Source of the DNA: Facilibium subflavum
Lineage (GTDB): Bacteria; Pseudomonadota; Gammaproteobacteria; Francisellales; Francisellaceae
DNA: 36,423 nucleotides
Assembly: GCF_003574485.1 (NCBI RefSeq)
Contig: NZ_QLIT01000050.1
Span: 1-36,423 of the forward strand
Direction: 5' to 3'
Position numbers and translations under genes: made by a program. Below are positions 18,384 through 27,328 of this stretch, piece by piece; positions within the stretch are counted from its first letter, which is position 1, and each line of letters starts with the position of its first letter. The notes under the pieces are model-generated. The model worked only from the letters and a program-made list of their open reading frames with translations. It did no database searches and was not told the origin of the DNA.

Positions 18384-18573
18384 TAGATCGATTCTAAATA
18401 AAAGCGTATAATGTTCGTGAATCATAGTGGTATCTACAAGCAATTGAGAAGATATGCCAGTGCTTATTACTGGTATGTATAAACTAAAGCAAAGTTGATA
18501 ATAAGATCCATGGATATTGAAAAATTTATTAACAGCAATCGTGCTGTAATCAACAATGAAGGAGAATGAAACA
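18384..18573 (+). promoter_or_regulatory. tkt-gapA intergenic region with candidate -10 box and hairpin
   Basis: TATAAT (18407-18412) is a candidate -10 element without a good -35 box. A hairpin is formed by ATGCCAGT (18454-18461) and ACTGGTAT (18469-18476), one G-U pair, loop of seven. No T-run follows it, so it is not an obvious terminator and may shape the gapA leader. The HexR-type half-site TGTAAT at 18545-18550 is not part of a full palindrome. Confidence 0.35.
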
Positions 18574-19584
18574 ATGGCAATTAAGATTGCAATTAACGGT
18601 TATGGTCGTATTGGACGTTGTGTTTTACGTGCTATTTATGAAGGTGGTTTAACCGATCAATTTAAGGTTGTTGCGATTAATGATCTTGGTAGTGCAGATG
18701 TTAATGTTCACTTGACAAAATATGATACAACCCATGGCCCCTTTAAGGCAGATGTTTCTTTACAGGGCAATGAAATGCAGGTTAATAACGATCGCATCAA
18801 GCTTTTAGCTGAAAGAAACCCTGCTGATCTTCCTTGGAAATCATTAGAGGTTGATGTTGTTTTTGAATGCACGGGTGTATTTGCTTCTAAAGAAAAATGT
18901 CAGCCGCATTTACAGGCAGGTGCCAAAAAGGTCGTTATCTCAGCGCCAGCTGGCAATGATGTTGATGCAACGATTGTCTATGGCGTTAATCAGAATGTAT
19001 TAACATCAGATATGACCGTTATTTCCAATGCATCATGCACAACAAACTGTTTGGCGCCGATTGCGAAAGTCTTAAGTGAAACGGTCGGCATTGAGATGGG
19101 ATTGATGACGACGATCCATTCTTATACAAATGATCAGTCAATTGTTGATAGTTACCACAAAGACTTACATCGCGCACGTGCTGCTGCACATAATATGATT
19201 CCAACTAAAACAGGTGCAGCTGCAGCTGTGGGCCTTGTTTTACCTAAGCTTAACGGTCGTTTAGATGGTTTTGCCATGCGTGTGCCTACGATTAATGTTT
19301 CTGTGGTTGATCTTACGTTTACAGCAACACAAAAAACGACTGTTGATGCGGTAAATCAGGCGGTTAAAAAGGCTTCAGAAAATGAATTAAAAGGTATTCT
19401 GGGCTATAATGAAGCGCCTCTTGTATCTTCTGATTTTAATCATGATGCACGCCCGTCTGTTTTTGATGCAACGCAAACACGTGTGATCGGGAATCTGGTT
19501 AAAGTTCTGTCTTGGTATGACAATGAGTGGGGCTTTTCAAATCAGATGTTAAGAACAACCAAGGCATGGTTTGACGCAAAATAA
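18574..19584 (+). CDS. gapA: Glyceraldehyde-3-phosphate dehydrogenase
   Basis: This 336-residue enzyme oxidises and phosphorylates glyceraldehyde-3-phosphate in glycolysis. The Rossmann start is INGYGRIGR and the catalytic Cys sits in [12 protein letters not shown]. Asp in AINDLGS, after the second strand, indicates NAD rather than NADP preference. The C-terminal [13 protein letters not shown] is typical. The ATG at 18574 has AAGGAG (18559-18564) nine bases upstream; a longer in-frame start lies upstream of that site. An intrinsic terminator follows directly, so gapA is separated transcriptionally from pgk at least in part. Confidence 0.96.
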   Translation: MAIKIAINGYGRIGRCVLRAIYEGGLTDQFKVVAINDLGSADVNVHLTKYDTTHGPFKADVSLQGNEMQVNNDRIKLLAERNPADLPWKSLEVDVVFECTGVFASKEKCQPHLQAGAKKVVISAPAGNDVDATIVYGVNQNVLTSDMTVISNASCTTNCLAPIAKVLSETVGIEMGLMTTIHSYTNDQSIVDSYHKDLHRARAAAHNMIPTKTGAAAAVGLVLPKLNGRLDGFAMRVPTINVSVVDLTFTATQKTTVDAVNQAVKKASENELKGILGYNEAPLVSSDFNHDARPSVFDATQTRVIGNLVKVLSWYDNEWGFSNQMLRTTKAWFDAK

Positions 19585-19593
19585 TGCTACGAT

Positions 19594-19617
19594 AAAAGAC
19601 GCATATGCGTCTTTTTT
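19594..19617 (+). terminator. Intrinsic terminator after gapA
   Basis: The palindromic stem GACGCATATGCGTC, flanked by AAAA before and TTTTTT after, forms a strong hairpin ten bases after the gapA stop. Because the A-tract and T-tract are symmetric it could act on both strands, but only the plus strand has a gene ending here. Confidence 0.85.
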
Positions 19618-19685
19618 GTTTTACAAACAGGTGGTTATCTGCCTATATAAAATTTGTGTCAAGTTAGTTTATTAAAGGAAAAAAT

Positions 19686-20873
19686 ATGCATTTTTTATCA
19701 ATAACAGATGTTGACCTTCAGGATAAAAAAGTCTTGATACGTGCTGATTTTAATGTGCCAATAAAAGATGGTAAGGTGACAAGCACCACACGCATAAAAG
19801 CGGCATTAAAGAGTATTAAATATGCGCTGGATCAAGGTGCTGCCGTGATATTGATATCACACTTAGGCCGCCCACAGGAAGGCCAGTATGATGAAAAATT
19901 CTCTTTGCTGCCTGTTGCTGATTGTTTGAGTGAGTTATTAAATAAAACAGTACATTTGGCGAAAAACTGGTTAGATGGCGTTGATTGTAAGCCAGGTGAA
20001 GTCCTGCTTTGTGAAAATGTACGCTTTAATAGCGGCGAGAAGAGTGCAGATGAGGCATTATCTAAGAAAATAGCCAGTCTTTGTGATGTTTTTGTGATGG
20101 ATGCTTTTGCCACAGCGCATCGAGCGCAGGCCTCAACTTACGGGGTTGCAAAATATGCACCTGTAGCGTGTGCGGGGTTTCTTTTAACACATGAACTTGA
20201 AGCGCTTACAAGTGCCTTAAAAACACCAGAAAAACCAATGGCAGCAATCGTTGGTGGTGCGAAGGTTTCAACGAAGCTTACGGTTTTAGAAAATTTAATC
20301 GATAAAGTAGATCAGTTGATTGTCGGTGGCGGGATTGCTAACACTTTTTTAGTCGCAGCCGGTTTTAATGTAGGTAATTCACTGATCGAGGCGGATTTAG
20401 TCGATACGGCAAGGGATTTGATTTTAAAAGCCAGGCAGAAAGGTGCCGAGATTCCGTTGCCAGTTGATGTGCGTGTGGCAAAACGTTTTGATGAAAATGC
20501 AATAGCGCATATCAAAACAATTGAAGCAATTGAGCCGGATGATATGATTTTAGATATTGGTCCTATAACTGAAAAACAACTTGTTGAAAAACTTTCTTTG
20601 GCAAAGACCATTTTATGGAATGGTCCGGTTGGTGTGTTTGAATTTGAACATTTTGCCAAAGGGACAAAAGCCATTACCAAGGCGATTGCAGAGTCAAACG
20701 CCTTTTCGGTAGCCGGTGGTGGAGATACGGTTGCCGCAATAGAAAAATTTAATGTTAAAGATAAAATTTCTTATATATCAACAGCAGGTGGTGCGTTTTT
20801 GGAGTTTATCGAAGGAAAAACATTGCCTGGGGTTGAGATTCTATGCCAAAGAGCAAGTGAGGTTAAAGCATGA
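19686..20873 (+). CDS. pgk: Phosphoglycerate kinase
   Basis: This 395-residue enzyme makes ATP from 1,3-bisphosphoglycerate. The substrate-binding N-terminal signatures [11 protein letters not shown] and [10 protein letters not shown] are intact, as are GGAKVSTKL and the nucleotide-site [14 protein letters not shown] near the C-terminus. Length is typical (about 390-395). The ATG at 19686 has AAAGGA upstream. It begins the pgk-pyk-fba operon, overlapping pyk by four bases (ATGA). Confidence 0.96.
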   Translation: MHFLSITDVDLQDKKVLIRADFNVPIKDGKVTSTTRIKAALKSIKYALDQGAAVILISHLGRPQEGQYDEKFSLLPVADCLSELLNKTVHLAKNWLDGVDCKPGEVLLCENVRFNSGEKSADEALSKKIASLCDVFVMDAFATAHRAQASTYGVAKYAPVACAGFLLTHELEALTSALKTPEKPMAAIVGGAKVSTKLTVLENLIDKVDQLIVGGGIANTFLVAAGFNVGNSLIEADLVDTARDLILKARQKGAEIPLPVDVRVAKRFDENAIAHIKTIEAIEPDDMILDIGPITEKQLVEKLSLAKTILWNGPVGVFEFEHFAKGTKAITKAIAESNAFSVAGGGDTVAAIEKFNVKDKISYISTAGGAFLEFIEGKTLPGVEILCQRASEVKA

Positions 20874-22303
20874 GAAGAACGAAAATATTAGCGACAATTG
20901 GTCCGGCCAGCCAATCAAAAGAAGTTTTGGTGGAAATGATCAAAGCAGGTGTTAATGCGGTGCGCTGTAATTTCTCGCATGGCACGGCTGATGACCATCG
21001 TCAGCGTGTACAGCTGATTCGGGAAGTTGCCAAAGAGCTTGGTGTTTATATCGGGATTCTGGCTGATTTACAAGGGCCTAAGATTCGCGTGGCAAAGTTC
21101 AAGGATGGTGGCGTTGAGCTTAAAAAAGGCGCTTCATTTATCTTGGATGCCGATATGGATAAAGATAGTGGCGATGAAAAAAGTGTTGGTATTGACTATA
21201 AAGCACTGCCTAAGGATGTCGCAAAAGGCGATGTATTGCTGTTGGATGATGGTAAGATTATATTGACAGTTGATAAGGTCTCTGGGAATAAAGTGTACAC
21301 TAAGGTCACAGCAGGTGGTGTATTGTCAAACAATAAAGGTATTAATAAACAAGGTGGTGGGTTAACCGCACCTGCTCTGACAGATAAAGACAAGGAAGAT
21401 ATTAAAACAGCTGCAGCGTTAGAAGTTGATTATGTTGCCGTGTCTTTTCCCCGTGATGGTAAGGATCTTGATTACGCTAGAGAACTTTTAAAGCAAGCAG
21501 GCAGTGTTGCTGGCATCGTTGCTAAGGTCGAACGCGCTGAGGCTGTCACAAACATTGAAGAGGTCATTATGGCGTCAGACGCTGTGATGGTTGCTCGTGG
21601 TGATTTGGCAGTTGAAATTGGTGATGAGAATGTCCCTGCTATTCAAAAGATGATTATACGAAGAACAAGACAGCTGGATAAAATTGCCATTACAGCCACA
21701 CAAATGATGGAGTCAATGATCACCAACTCAACACCAACACGGGCAGAAGTCTCTGATGTGGCGAATGCTGTTTTAGATGGTACTGATGCGGTAATGCTTT
21801 CTGCTGAGTCTGCTGCAGGAAAATACCCTGTGGAGAGTGTAAAAGCAATGTCAAGAGCTTGTGAGGCGGCTGAAAACAGCAATCTTGTTGACATCGTATC
21901 CAAAGAAAATGTGACCAGAAATCACAATCGTGTAGATGAGGCAGTGGCAAGCGCTGCTGTCTATCTGGCAAACCATGTTGATGCTAAAGCCATTATTTCG
22001 TTAACAGAATCAGGTTCAACGGCACTTTGGATGTCAAGAATCAATACGCGATTACCGATTTATGGTTTATCACGTAATAAATCAACGCTAGGTCGAATGA
22101 CGCTTTATCGTGGCGTGGTTCCAATTGAGTTTGACTCAACCCGCATGGCGCGTTTTTATGTAAATAGAGAAGCATCACTTGAGCTTGAAAAACGTAAACT
22201 TGTTAAACAGGATGACTGGATGATTTTAACCAGTGGAGACCACATGGGACTGCATGGGGGAACCAATAAGATTAAAGTTATTCAGGCAGGCAATGTAGTA
22301 TAA
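20870..22303 (+). CDS. pyk: Pyruvate kinase
   Basis: This 477-residue enzyme converts phosphoenolpyruvate and ADP to pyruvate and ATP. ATIGPAS at the N-terminus, [20 protein letters not shown] with the catalytic Lys region, [12 protein letters not shown] and TQMMESMI are all present, and the length matches bacterial PykA/PykF types. The start codon overlaps the pgk stop, so translation is probably coupled. It lies 15 bases before fba. Confidence 0.96.
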   Translation: MRRTKILATIGPASQSKEVLVEMIKAGVNAVRCNFSHGTADDHRQRVQLIREVAKELGVYIGILADLQGPKIRVAKFKDGGVELKKGASFILDADMDKDSGDEKSVGIDYKALPKDVAKGDVLLLDDGKIILTVDKVSGNKVYTKVTAGGVLSNNKGINKQGGGLTAPALTDKDKEDIKTAAALEVDYVAVSFPRDGKDLDYARELLKQAGSVAGIVAKVERAEAVTNIEEVIMASDAVMVARGDLAVEIGDENVPAIQKMIIRRTRQLDKIAITATQMMESMITNSTPTRAEVSDVANAVLDGTDAVMLSAESAAGKYPVESVKAMSRACEAAENSNLVDIVSKENVTRNHNRVDEAVASAAVYLANHVDAKAIISLTESGSTALWMSRINTRLPIYGLSRNKSTLGRMTLYRGVVPIEFDSTRMARFYVNREASLELEKRKLVKQDDWMILTSGDHMGLHGGTNKIKVIQAGNVV

Positions 22304-22318
22304 AACTAAGGGAAAATT

Positions 22319-23401
22319 ATGGCACTTGTATCATTAAGACAATTATTGGATCACGCAGCTGAACATGGTTATGGGATCCCTGCGTTTAACGTAAATAACC
22401 TTGAGCAGATTCGTGCAGTGATGGAGGCTGCTGACAAAGTCAATGCCCCAGTTATTTTACAGGCATCAGCCGGTGCAAGAAAATATGCTGGCGCACCATT
22501 TATTCGTCACTTGGTCTTAGCAGCAATTGAGGAGTATCCACATATTCCAATCTGTATGCATCAAGATCATGGAACATCCCCTGATGTTTGTCAAAGATCA
22601 ATTCAATTGGGCTTTTCCTCTGTGATGATGGATGGTTCGCTTAAATCTGATGGCAAGACACCTGCGGATTATGCCTATAACGTTGATGTGACAAAAATAA
22701 CGGTCGCCATGGCACATGCTTGTGGTGTTTCTGTTGAAGGTGAGCTTGGTTGCTTGGGATCTTTAGAAACAGGCCAGGCCGGTGAAGAAGATGGTGTAGG
22801 TGCTGAAGGTACTTTATCTCACGATCAATTATTAACTGATCCTGAGGAGGCTGCACAATTTGTTGCTGAAACCAAGGTTGATGCGTTGGCAATTGCGATT
22901 GGTACAAGCCATGGTGCGTATAAGTTCACTAAACCGCCAACAGGTGATGTATTGGCTATCTCGCGAGTGAAAGAAATTCATGCGCGTATCCCAGATACAC
23001 ACCTTGTCATGCATGGTTCATCATCTGTGCCACAGGATTGGTTGGCTATAATCAATGAATATGGCGGTGAAATGGGTGAGACGTATGGTGTGCCTGTTGA
23101 AGAGATTGTTGAAGCAATTAAATATGGTGTGCGTAAGGTCAATATTGATACCGATCTTCGTATGGCGGCAACCGGGGCGATTCGCCGGTTTATGGCAACA
23201 GATCGCGCTGCCTTTGATCCGCGTAAATATAATGCGGTTGCTAAAGATGCAATGCGCGATATCTGCCAGGCAAGGTATGAAGCATTTGGCGCTGCTGGCA
23301 TGGCTGGTAAAATAAAACCCATCTCGCTTGAGAAAATGTTTCAGGCTTATCAGTCAGGATCATTAGACCCGCGGGTTAAAACGGCAATGACACATATTTG
23401 A
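22319..23401 (+). CDS. fba: Class II fructose-bisphosphate aldolase
   Basis: This 360-residue zinc aldolase interconverts fructose-1,6-bisphosphate and two triose phosphates. Zinc and substrate residues sit in [21 protein letters not shown] and [22 protein letters not shown] is the phosphate-binding end of the barrel. Overall it fits the class IIA group found in Francisella and Calvin-cycle operons. It is the last gene of the pgk-pyk-fba operon. A short repeat overlaps its stop codon at 23398-23460. Confidence 0.95.
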   Translation: MALVSLRQLLDHAAEHGYGIPAFNVNNLEQIRAVMEAADKVNAPVILQASAGARKYAGAPFIRHLVLAAIEEYPHIPICMHQDHGTSPDVCQRSIQLGFSSVMMDGSLKSDGKTPADYAYNVDVTKITVAMAHACGVSVEGELGCLGSLETGQAGEEDGVGAEGTLSHDQLLTDPEEAAQFVAETKVDALAIAIGTSHGAYKFTKPPTGDVLAISRVKEIHARIPDTHLVMHGSSSVPQDWLAIINEYGGEMGETYGVPVEEIVEAIKYGVRKVNIDTDLRMAATGAIRRFMATDRAAFDPRKYNAVAKDAMRDICQARYEAFGAAGMAGKIKPISLEKMFQAYQSGSLDPRVKTAMTHI

Positions 23402-23460
23402 TTTTCAGCCGACGCCAGCTTTAAAACAACAAAATTGAGTGAGCGTAGCTGAATTAAAAG
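23398..23460. repeat. Short inverted-arm repeat, copy 3 (weak)
   Basis: TTCAGC (23405-23410) and GCTGAA (23449-23454) are inverted, and the right arm continues to TGAATTAAAA (23451-23460), identical to 25097-25106. The left side TTTGATT...CCGAC loosely matches copy 1. It lies between fba and the protease-like gene. AT-rich chance similarity is not excluded. Confidence 0.35.
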
Positions 23461-23612
23461 TATATGTTATTTCGTCACTTTTTTCATTTTATTTTCGTGG
23501 TATTTTACGGTTTCATTTATTTAAATGTAATTTACCCTTAGTGTTATATTGAGCACGATTGGCAAAGCAGAAGGCGCTTGATGTGTCCAAAAACGGTTGT
23601 CAGAGAGGAAAA

Positions 23613-25028
23613 ATGATGAAGAGTTATAAAGAGATAATAGAAAATATACATAGTCAATGTGTCATACAGAACATCACTATAGGAGATCTAGCCAAGTACC
23701 CTACAAACATCTATGGTTTTTGTGATTTTTTTTATGATCTTTTTGCATTAAATGATTCGGTTCGACTTAATCCATTTATTAAATTTTTAAGGACTAACAG
23801 TTATTTAGATCAAGAGATTCTGAGCAAACATAAGTTTTTAGGATTCATGTGGCATATGCCAGAAAATCCAGACCAAATAGTGCTAGATGAATTACATGAA
23901 GCTATAGTGTTTGATATTATTAATAGTGGTGTGGTGTGGGTTAAGAATGAAATATTTCACCTTGGTAGTGGCGATATTTTATATGATGATGAAGGATTAA
24001 ACCCTGATATACCCTTTGGTGATCAGCCGTTTATTGTTCGTAACATGGTGCAACGCCATATACGGACAAAGCGTGAAATTAGTTCTAGTACAAAACCACA
24101 GTTAAGTACTTGGCTGGTAAATGAAGTCGGTGTTGGGAATTGCGGTGAACATGCGGCAGCAGCTTATGTTTATGCTAAGCATATTTTGGGTAAAGGTGAG
24201 TATATTGCAATTTGTGCTTCAGGGGTAATGGATCATAGTTTTGTTCTTGTTAGCAATAAGCCAATTAAAGAAAACCTTGAGAAATATGTTGAAAGCATTA
24301 ATAAAAAGATTCCAATCAATACAAACGAGGAAATTTATGTTTTTGACCCTTGGAGTCAGAATTATAATGAAGCACGTTTTTTATCCAAGTGCCATTTTGC
24401 TTATGATACCAATGGGGAATTAGTTGCCCCTGAAGTTTACAAAGAGAGATGTTGCAATAATATCCCACTTCTTAATAATGAATCAGAAATTATTCCTACC
24501 TTAGAGCTGCGGTATAATAGTAAATATCAGCCTAAGACAAGCGTGCAGCTACAGTTGGAAGATGATATCAAAAATATGCTGCAAGGATGTGTCAAGCATC
24601 TTAGAAAAAAACTTAGTCAGCGCTATAGTGATATCCTTCCTAGTGAATATAAGCTTACAAATAAAGGCAGTAATATTATTAGAAAATATCTATATCAGAA
24701 GTTTTCTAACTTTTTAACAGAGAACGCTGTAAGCTTAGATAAGAAAGAGTGTCAGTGTTTAAAAAATCAAATGCTAGCATTACGTATGCGGTGCAGATTC
24801 ATTAAAGGAAAGACGCTTGGCAGTGTTATGAATATGCTTAGTAATACTATTAAGTTTGAAAAAGACTATGCAAATATAAAACAAACGCTCAACAAAGATT
24901 TTTATAATCAGACACAAAAAGAATTGGACAATGGCCCGAACTCATCAAACTACTCTTTTGATTCTAATGGAAAATTATTTTTTAATGGTAAAAAGCAGGT
25001 TGTTTTTTATCCGGCAGCAGATTACTGA
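23613..25028 (+). CDS. Papain/transglutaminase-fold cysteine protein, candidate secreted effector
   Basis: This 471-residue protein is of no family I can name. The central segment has a Cys-His-Asp arrangement: Cys177 in VGNCGEHAAAAY, His208 in VMDHSFVLV and Asp245 in YVFDPWSQNY. Gaps of 31 and 37 residues fit a papain-like or transglutaminase-like fold (the type used by toxins such as SseI and the Pasteurella toxin C3 domain) rather than YopT, where Cys-His is about 119. The C-terminal half (about 320-471) is charged, helical and Cys-rich. There is no signal peptide or membrane helix. GAGAGGA precedes ATG 23613; a second ATG follows at once. ATA codons are frequent, unlike the neighbouring glycolytic genes. 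It is flanked by short repeats. Effector role is inference. Confidence 0.7.
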   Translation: MMKSYKEIIENIHSQCVIQNITIGDLAKYPTNIYGFCDFFYDLFALNDSVRLNPFIKFLRTNSYLDQEILSKHKFLGFMWHMPENPDQIVLDELHEAIVFDIINSGVVWVKNEIFHLGSGDILYDDEGLNPDIPFGDQPFIVRNMVQRHIRTKREISSSTKPQLSTWLVNEVGVGNCGEHAAAAYVYAKHILGKGEYIAICASGVMDHSFVLVSNKPIKENLEKYVESINKKIPINTNEEIYVFDPWSQNYNEARFLSKCHFAYDTNGELVAPEVYKERCCNNIPLLNNESEIIPTLELRYNSKYQPKTSVQLQLEDDIKNMLQGCVKHLRKKLSQRYSDILPSEYKLTNKGSNIIRKYLYQKFSNFLTENAVSLDKKECQCLKNQMLALRMRCRFIKGKTLGSVMNMLSNTIKFEKDYANIKQTLNKDFYNQTQKELDNGPNSSNYSFDSNGKLFFNGKKQVVFYPAADY

Positions 25029-25052
25029 TTAGTTGATTGTAAGGCATTCACC

Positions 25053-25106
25053 TGATTCAATTCAACCTATTGAGCCTATTGCATGTGTTGACGTGTTGAA
25101 TTAAAA
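25053..25106. repeat. Short inverted-arm repeat, copy 2
   Basis: AATTCAAC (25059-25066) pairs perfectly with GTTGAATT (25095-25102). TGATTCAATTC (25053-25063) is identical to 1530-1540 and CGTGTTGAATTAAAA (25092-25106) differs from 1546-1560 at one base, in the same order and orientation. It lies in the 165-base gap between the protease-like gene and the second alpha subunit. Confidence 0.5.
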
Positions 25107-25193
25107 AAATATATTTTTTTCTGGTGTTTGCGTATGACTTTTTGTTAGAATATAGCAAATTTATGGCATGTATAAAACAAATATTGGATAATT

Positions 25194-26150
25194 ATGGCTT
25201 TAGAGCATTTATTGCACCCAACGAATATTAACTTGCAAGACAAGGATAAGAATAACGCTAAAATTGTGCTTGAACCCTTAGAGCGTGGTTTTGGTTATAC
25301 ACTTGGTTTTGCATTAAAGCAAATCATGTTGCAAAGCTTATCTGGTGCTTCATTGACAAAAGTTAAAATCAATGAAGGTATCGATAACTATGAAACAAAA
25401 ATTGCTTGTATTGAAACGATTTCTGAGTTGATTTTAAACCTTCAGGCGATTGAGTTTAAATTAGCAGATGATGTTGCGAAAGGCACGGTAAGCATTAAGC
25501 TTTCTGGTAAGGCTAGAGAAGTCTATGCTGCTGATTTAACAGTCTCAGAAGGCGTTGAAATTCTAACACCTGAAGTTTTTATCTGTCAGTATGAAGGCAA
25601 AGAAAAACTTGATATCGAGGCTGTTGTTGCATTAGGTGTTGGCTATCAACCTGCTGAGAAAATATTTGAAGATGCGTATTTTCTTTTAGATGCCTCTTTT
25701 TCACCAGTAGTAAGCTTTAGTTACAATGTAGAAAATGCACGTGTTGCACAAAAAACAGACTTAGATAAGCTGATTTTAAATGTGCAAACCGATGGCAGCT
25801 TGTCGCCTTCTGAAGCACTTGCTGTTGCTGCACGCAATATTCAGTCACAGATGTCTGAAATCGTTGATGAGGAGCAATTAGCTGAGCGCATGCAGGTTGA
25901 AGAAGAGCCGCAAATAGACCCATTCTTACTTAAGACAGTCGAAGAGCTTGACTTAACCGTACGTTCGGCAAACTGCTTGAAATCGGAGAATATTCGCTAT
26001 ATTGGTGAGCTGGTTCAACGCTCTGAATCAGAGTTGATGAAAACCCCTAACTTTGGTAAAAAATCACTAACAGAAATCAAGGAAAAGCTTGGCTCATATG
26101 GTTACTCATTAGGTACTTTTGTTGAAAGCTGGCCGCAAGATTTATTATAA
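25194..26150 (+). CDS. rpoA2: Second, divergent RNA polymerase alpha subunit
   Basis: This 318-residue RpoA homologue has no ribosomal-protein neighbours, as with the second alpha of Francisella. The N-terminal domain keeps [11 protein letters not shown], but the two Arg that in E. coli contact the beta subunit (Arg45-Arg46) are Lys42-Gln43. The C-terminal domain is close to consensus: [12 protein letters not shown] with Arg257 at the E. coli Arg265 position, then [10 protein letters not shown] and [13 protein letters not shown], so UP-element and activator contacts should persist. In Francisella the two alphas are reported to form a mixed dimer; a similar role is inferred. A hairpin terminator follows, indicating a single-gene unit. 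Confidence 0.92.
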   Translation: MALEHLLHPTNINLQDKDKNNAKIVLEPLERGFGYTLGFALKQIMLQSLSGASLTKVKINEGIDNYETKIACIETISELILNLQAIEFKLADDVAKGTVSIKLSGKAREVYAADLTVSEGVEILTPEVFICQYEGKEKLDIEAVVALGVGYQPAEKIFEDAYFLLDASFSPVVSFSYNVENARVAQKTDLDKLILNVQTDGSLSPSEALAVAARNIQSQMSEIVDEEQLAERMQVEEEPQIDPFLLKTVEELDLTVRSANCLKSENIRYIGELVQRSESELMKTPNFGKKSLTEIKEKLGSYGYSLGTFVESWPQDLL

Positions 26151-26162
26151 TCACCATTCAAG

Positions 26163-26180
26163 CCGATCAATGATGATCGG
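26163..26180 (+). terminator. Intrinsic terminator after rpoA2
   Basis: CCGATCA (26163-26169) and TGATCGG (26174-26180) form a seven-pair stem with a four-base loop, 13 bases after the rpoA2 stop. A T-rich tract (TTTATCTGATTAATTTTT) follows. Confidence 0.7.
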
Positions 26181-26222
26181 TTTATCTGATTAATTTTTCC
26201 TTTTAAAAATAAAATAAACAAA

Positions 26223-26240
26223 CACATCGTAGGTGATGTG
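26223..26240 (-). terminator. Intrinsic terminator of the hexR-type gene
   Basis: CACATC (26223-26228) and GATGTG (26235-26240) form a stem 20 bases after the regulator stop. On the minus strand the sequence beyond it is TTTGTTTATTTTATTTTT, a good U-tract. Confidence 0.65.
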
Positions 26241-26259
26241 CTATTGGCTTTATTATCTG

Positions 26260-27123
26260 CTAAATCATGCTGTGTTGCTGCTTTAAGTCAGTTAAAGCAG
26301 TTTTTGTTTTTTGCAGACGAATCTGTGCATCTTCTTTATTAAGGCGTGCATAGTTATAGACGAGAAAGTCGATGATCGTTAATTGCTTTAATCGATGTGA
26401 CATCGGAACGAACAGCCCCGTATTGACTTGCCTTTTTATATTAAGCCGAATAGTTGCCGTTTGATCAACAGCGGACCCTGGATCAGTGATTGTAATGACT
26501 TTTGCACCATTGATTCTTGCAAGCTTACAAAGGCTGACCAAGGCTTCTGATTTTCCGCTGTTAGAAATGGCAATAATCGCATCATTGGGTTGTAAAGAAC
26601 CAACAGCCATTGCTGACATATGCATATCAGGGTAGTAGTCAACTTTAGCAGTCATTCTAAAGAGCTTGTGAAAACTATCAAAAGCAGTACAGTTTGATGC
26701 GCCAAAGCCGCAAATAACAACCTTTTTAGCATTGATCAGTGCATGTGTGGCAAGTTCAAGCTGTTCAGTATCAATTTCACGGTCAAGGTTTGCCAGTGCC
26801 GCACGCGCAAATTGCGCGACTTTATCTTTAACCGTTTCTGTTGTGTCATCTTCTTGAATGTTGATAGACTCATTGATCCGCCCTAAAGCTAAGTCTTCTG
26901 CAAAGCGGATTTTAAATTCCTGGTAGCCTTTGCAGCCGACCGCACGACAAAAACGAACGATTGTCGGCTCACTTACCCCAATTTTTTGCGCGATTGTGGT
27001 AATGTTAAGTGCCGTTGTTTCATTGATGTGATCCAAGATCCAGTTGGCTACCTTTTGTTCTGATTTTCTCAGCTTAAATTCGCCATGTTGTAATTTTTCT
27101 AGTATAGTGTCACTATGTTTCAC
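26260..27123 (-). CDS. hexR: RpiR/HexR family transcriptional regulator with SIS domain
   Basis: This 287-residue DNA-binding regulator has an N-terminal RpiR helix-turn-helix (residues 1-77, LNITTIAQKIGVSEPTIVRF). A sugar-phosphate isomerase (SIS) domain spans about 120-255, with VVICGFGASNCTAFD, the ligand loop ISNSGKSEALV, and ITDPGSAVDQ. HexR proteins sense 2-keto-3-deoxy-6-phosphogluconate or related phosphates and control central carbon genes in gammaproteobacteria. Here gapA, pgk, pyk and tkt lie 3-10 kb away and galE is divergent, so regulation of carbohydrate genes fits. The true ligand is unknown, and no full HexR palindrome was found upstream of any gene in the window. Confidence 0.87.
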   Translation of the reverse strand: MKHSDTILEKLQHGEFKLRKSEQKVANWILDHINETTALNITTIAQKIGVSEPTIVRFCRAVGCKGYQEFKIRFAEDLALGRINESINIQEDDTTETVKDKVAQFARAALANLDREIDTEQLELATHALINAKKVVICGFGASNCTAFDSFHKLFRMTAKVDYYPDMHMSAMAVGSLQPNDAIIAISNSGKSEALVSLCKLARINGAKVITITDPGSAVDQTATIRLNIKRQVNTGLFVPMSHRLKQLTIIDFLVYNYARLNKEDAQIRLQKTKTALTDLKQQHSMI

Positions 27124-27171
27124 AGTTTTTACCTTTTTGTTTATTATTTTTTAATTCATGATAGCTGTTAT

Positions 27172-27190
27172 TTATTTTGTTTTAAAATAA
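27172..27190. promoter_or_regulatory. Candidate operator in the hexR-galE divergent region
   Basis: TTATTTT (27172-27178) and AAAATAA (27184-27190) form an inverted repeat about 50 bases upstream of the hexR-type start and 140 bases upstream of galE. In such AT-rich DNA this can be chance; it is listed because RpiR regulators often autoregulate. Confidence 0.25.
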
Positions 27191-27328
27191 GTAAAAAAAC
27201 AACCATAATATGTCAACGATCTGATTGCTTTCAGAAACGAATGATAAATTCGACGTTTATTATAGCAAACAGATAGATGAAAGGCATTTTTTTCGGTAAA
27301 ATGACGCAAAAAGTGAATAAGTATAATT

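Noticed and set aside
18545-18550. TGTAAT half-site upstream of gapA as a HexR operator
   Set aside because: The second half (ATTACA) is missing at the expected distance; a single hexamer is expected often in this composition.
23613-25028. YopT/AvrPphB (C58) protease family for the Cys-His-Asp protein
   Set aside because: In YopT the Cys-His distance is about 119 residues, here it is 31, and the sequence around the Cys differs.
27322-27327. TATAAT immediately before the galE ATG as its promoter
   Set aside because: A start about seven bases after this box would lie inside the coding region, so it cannot drive the full gene.
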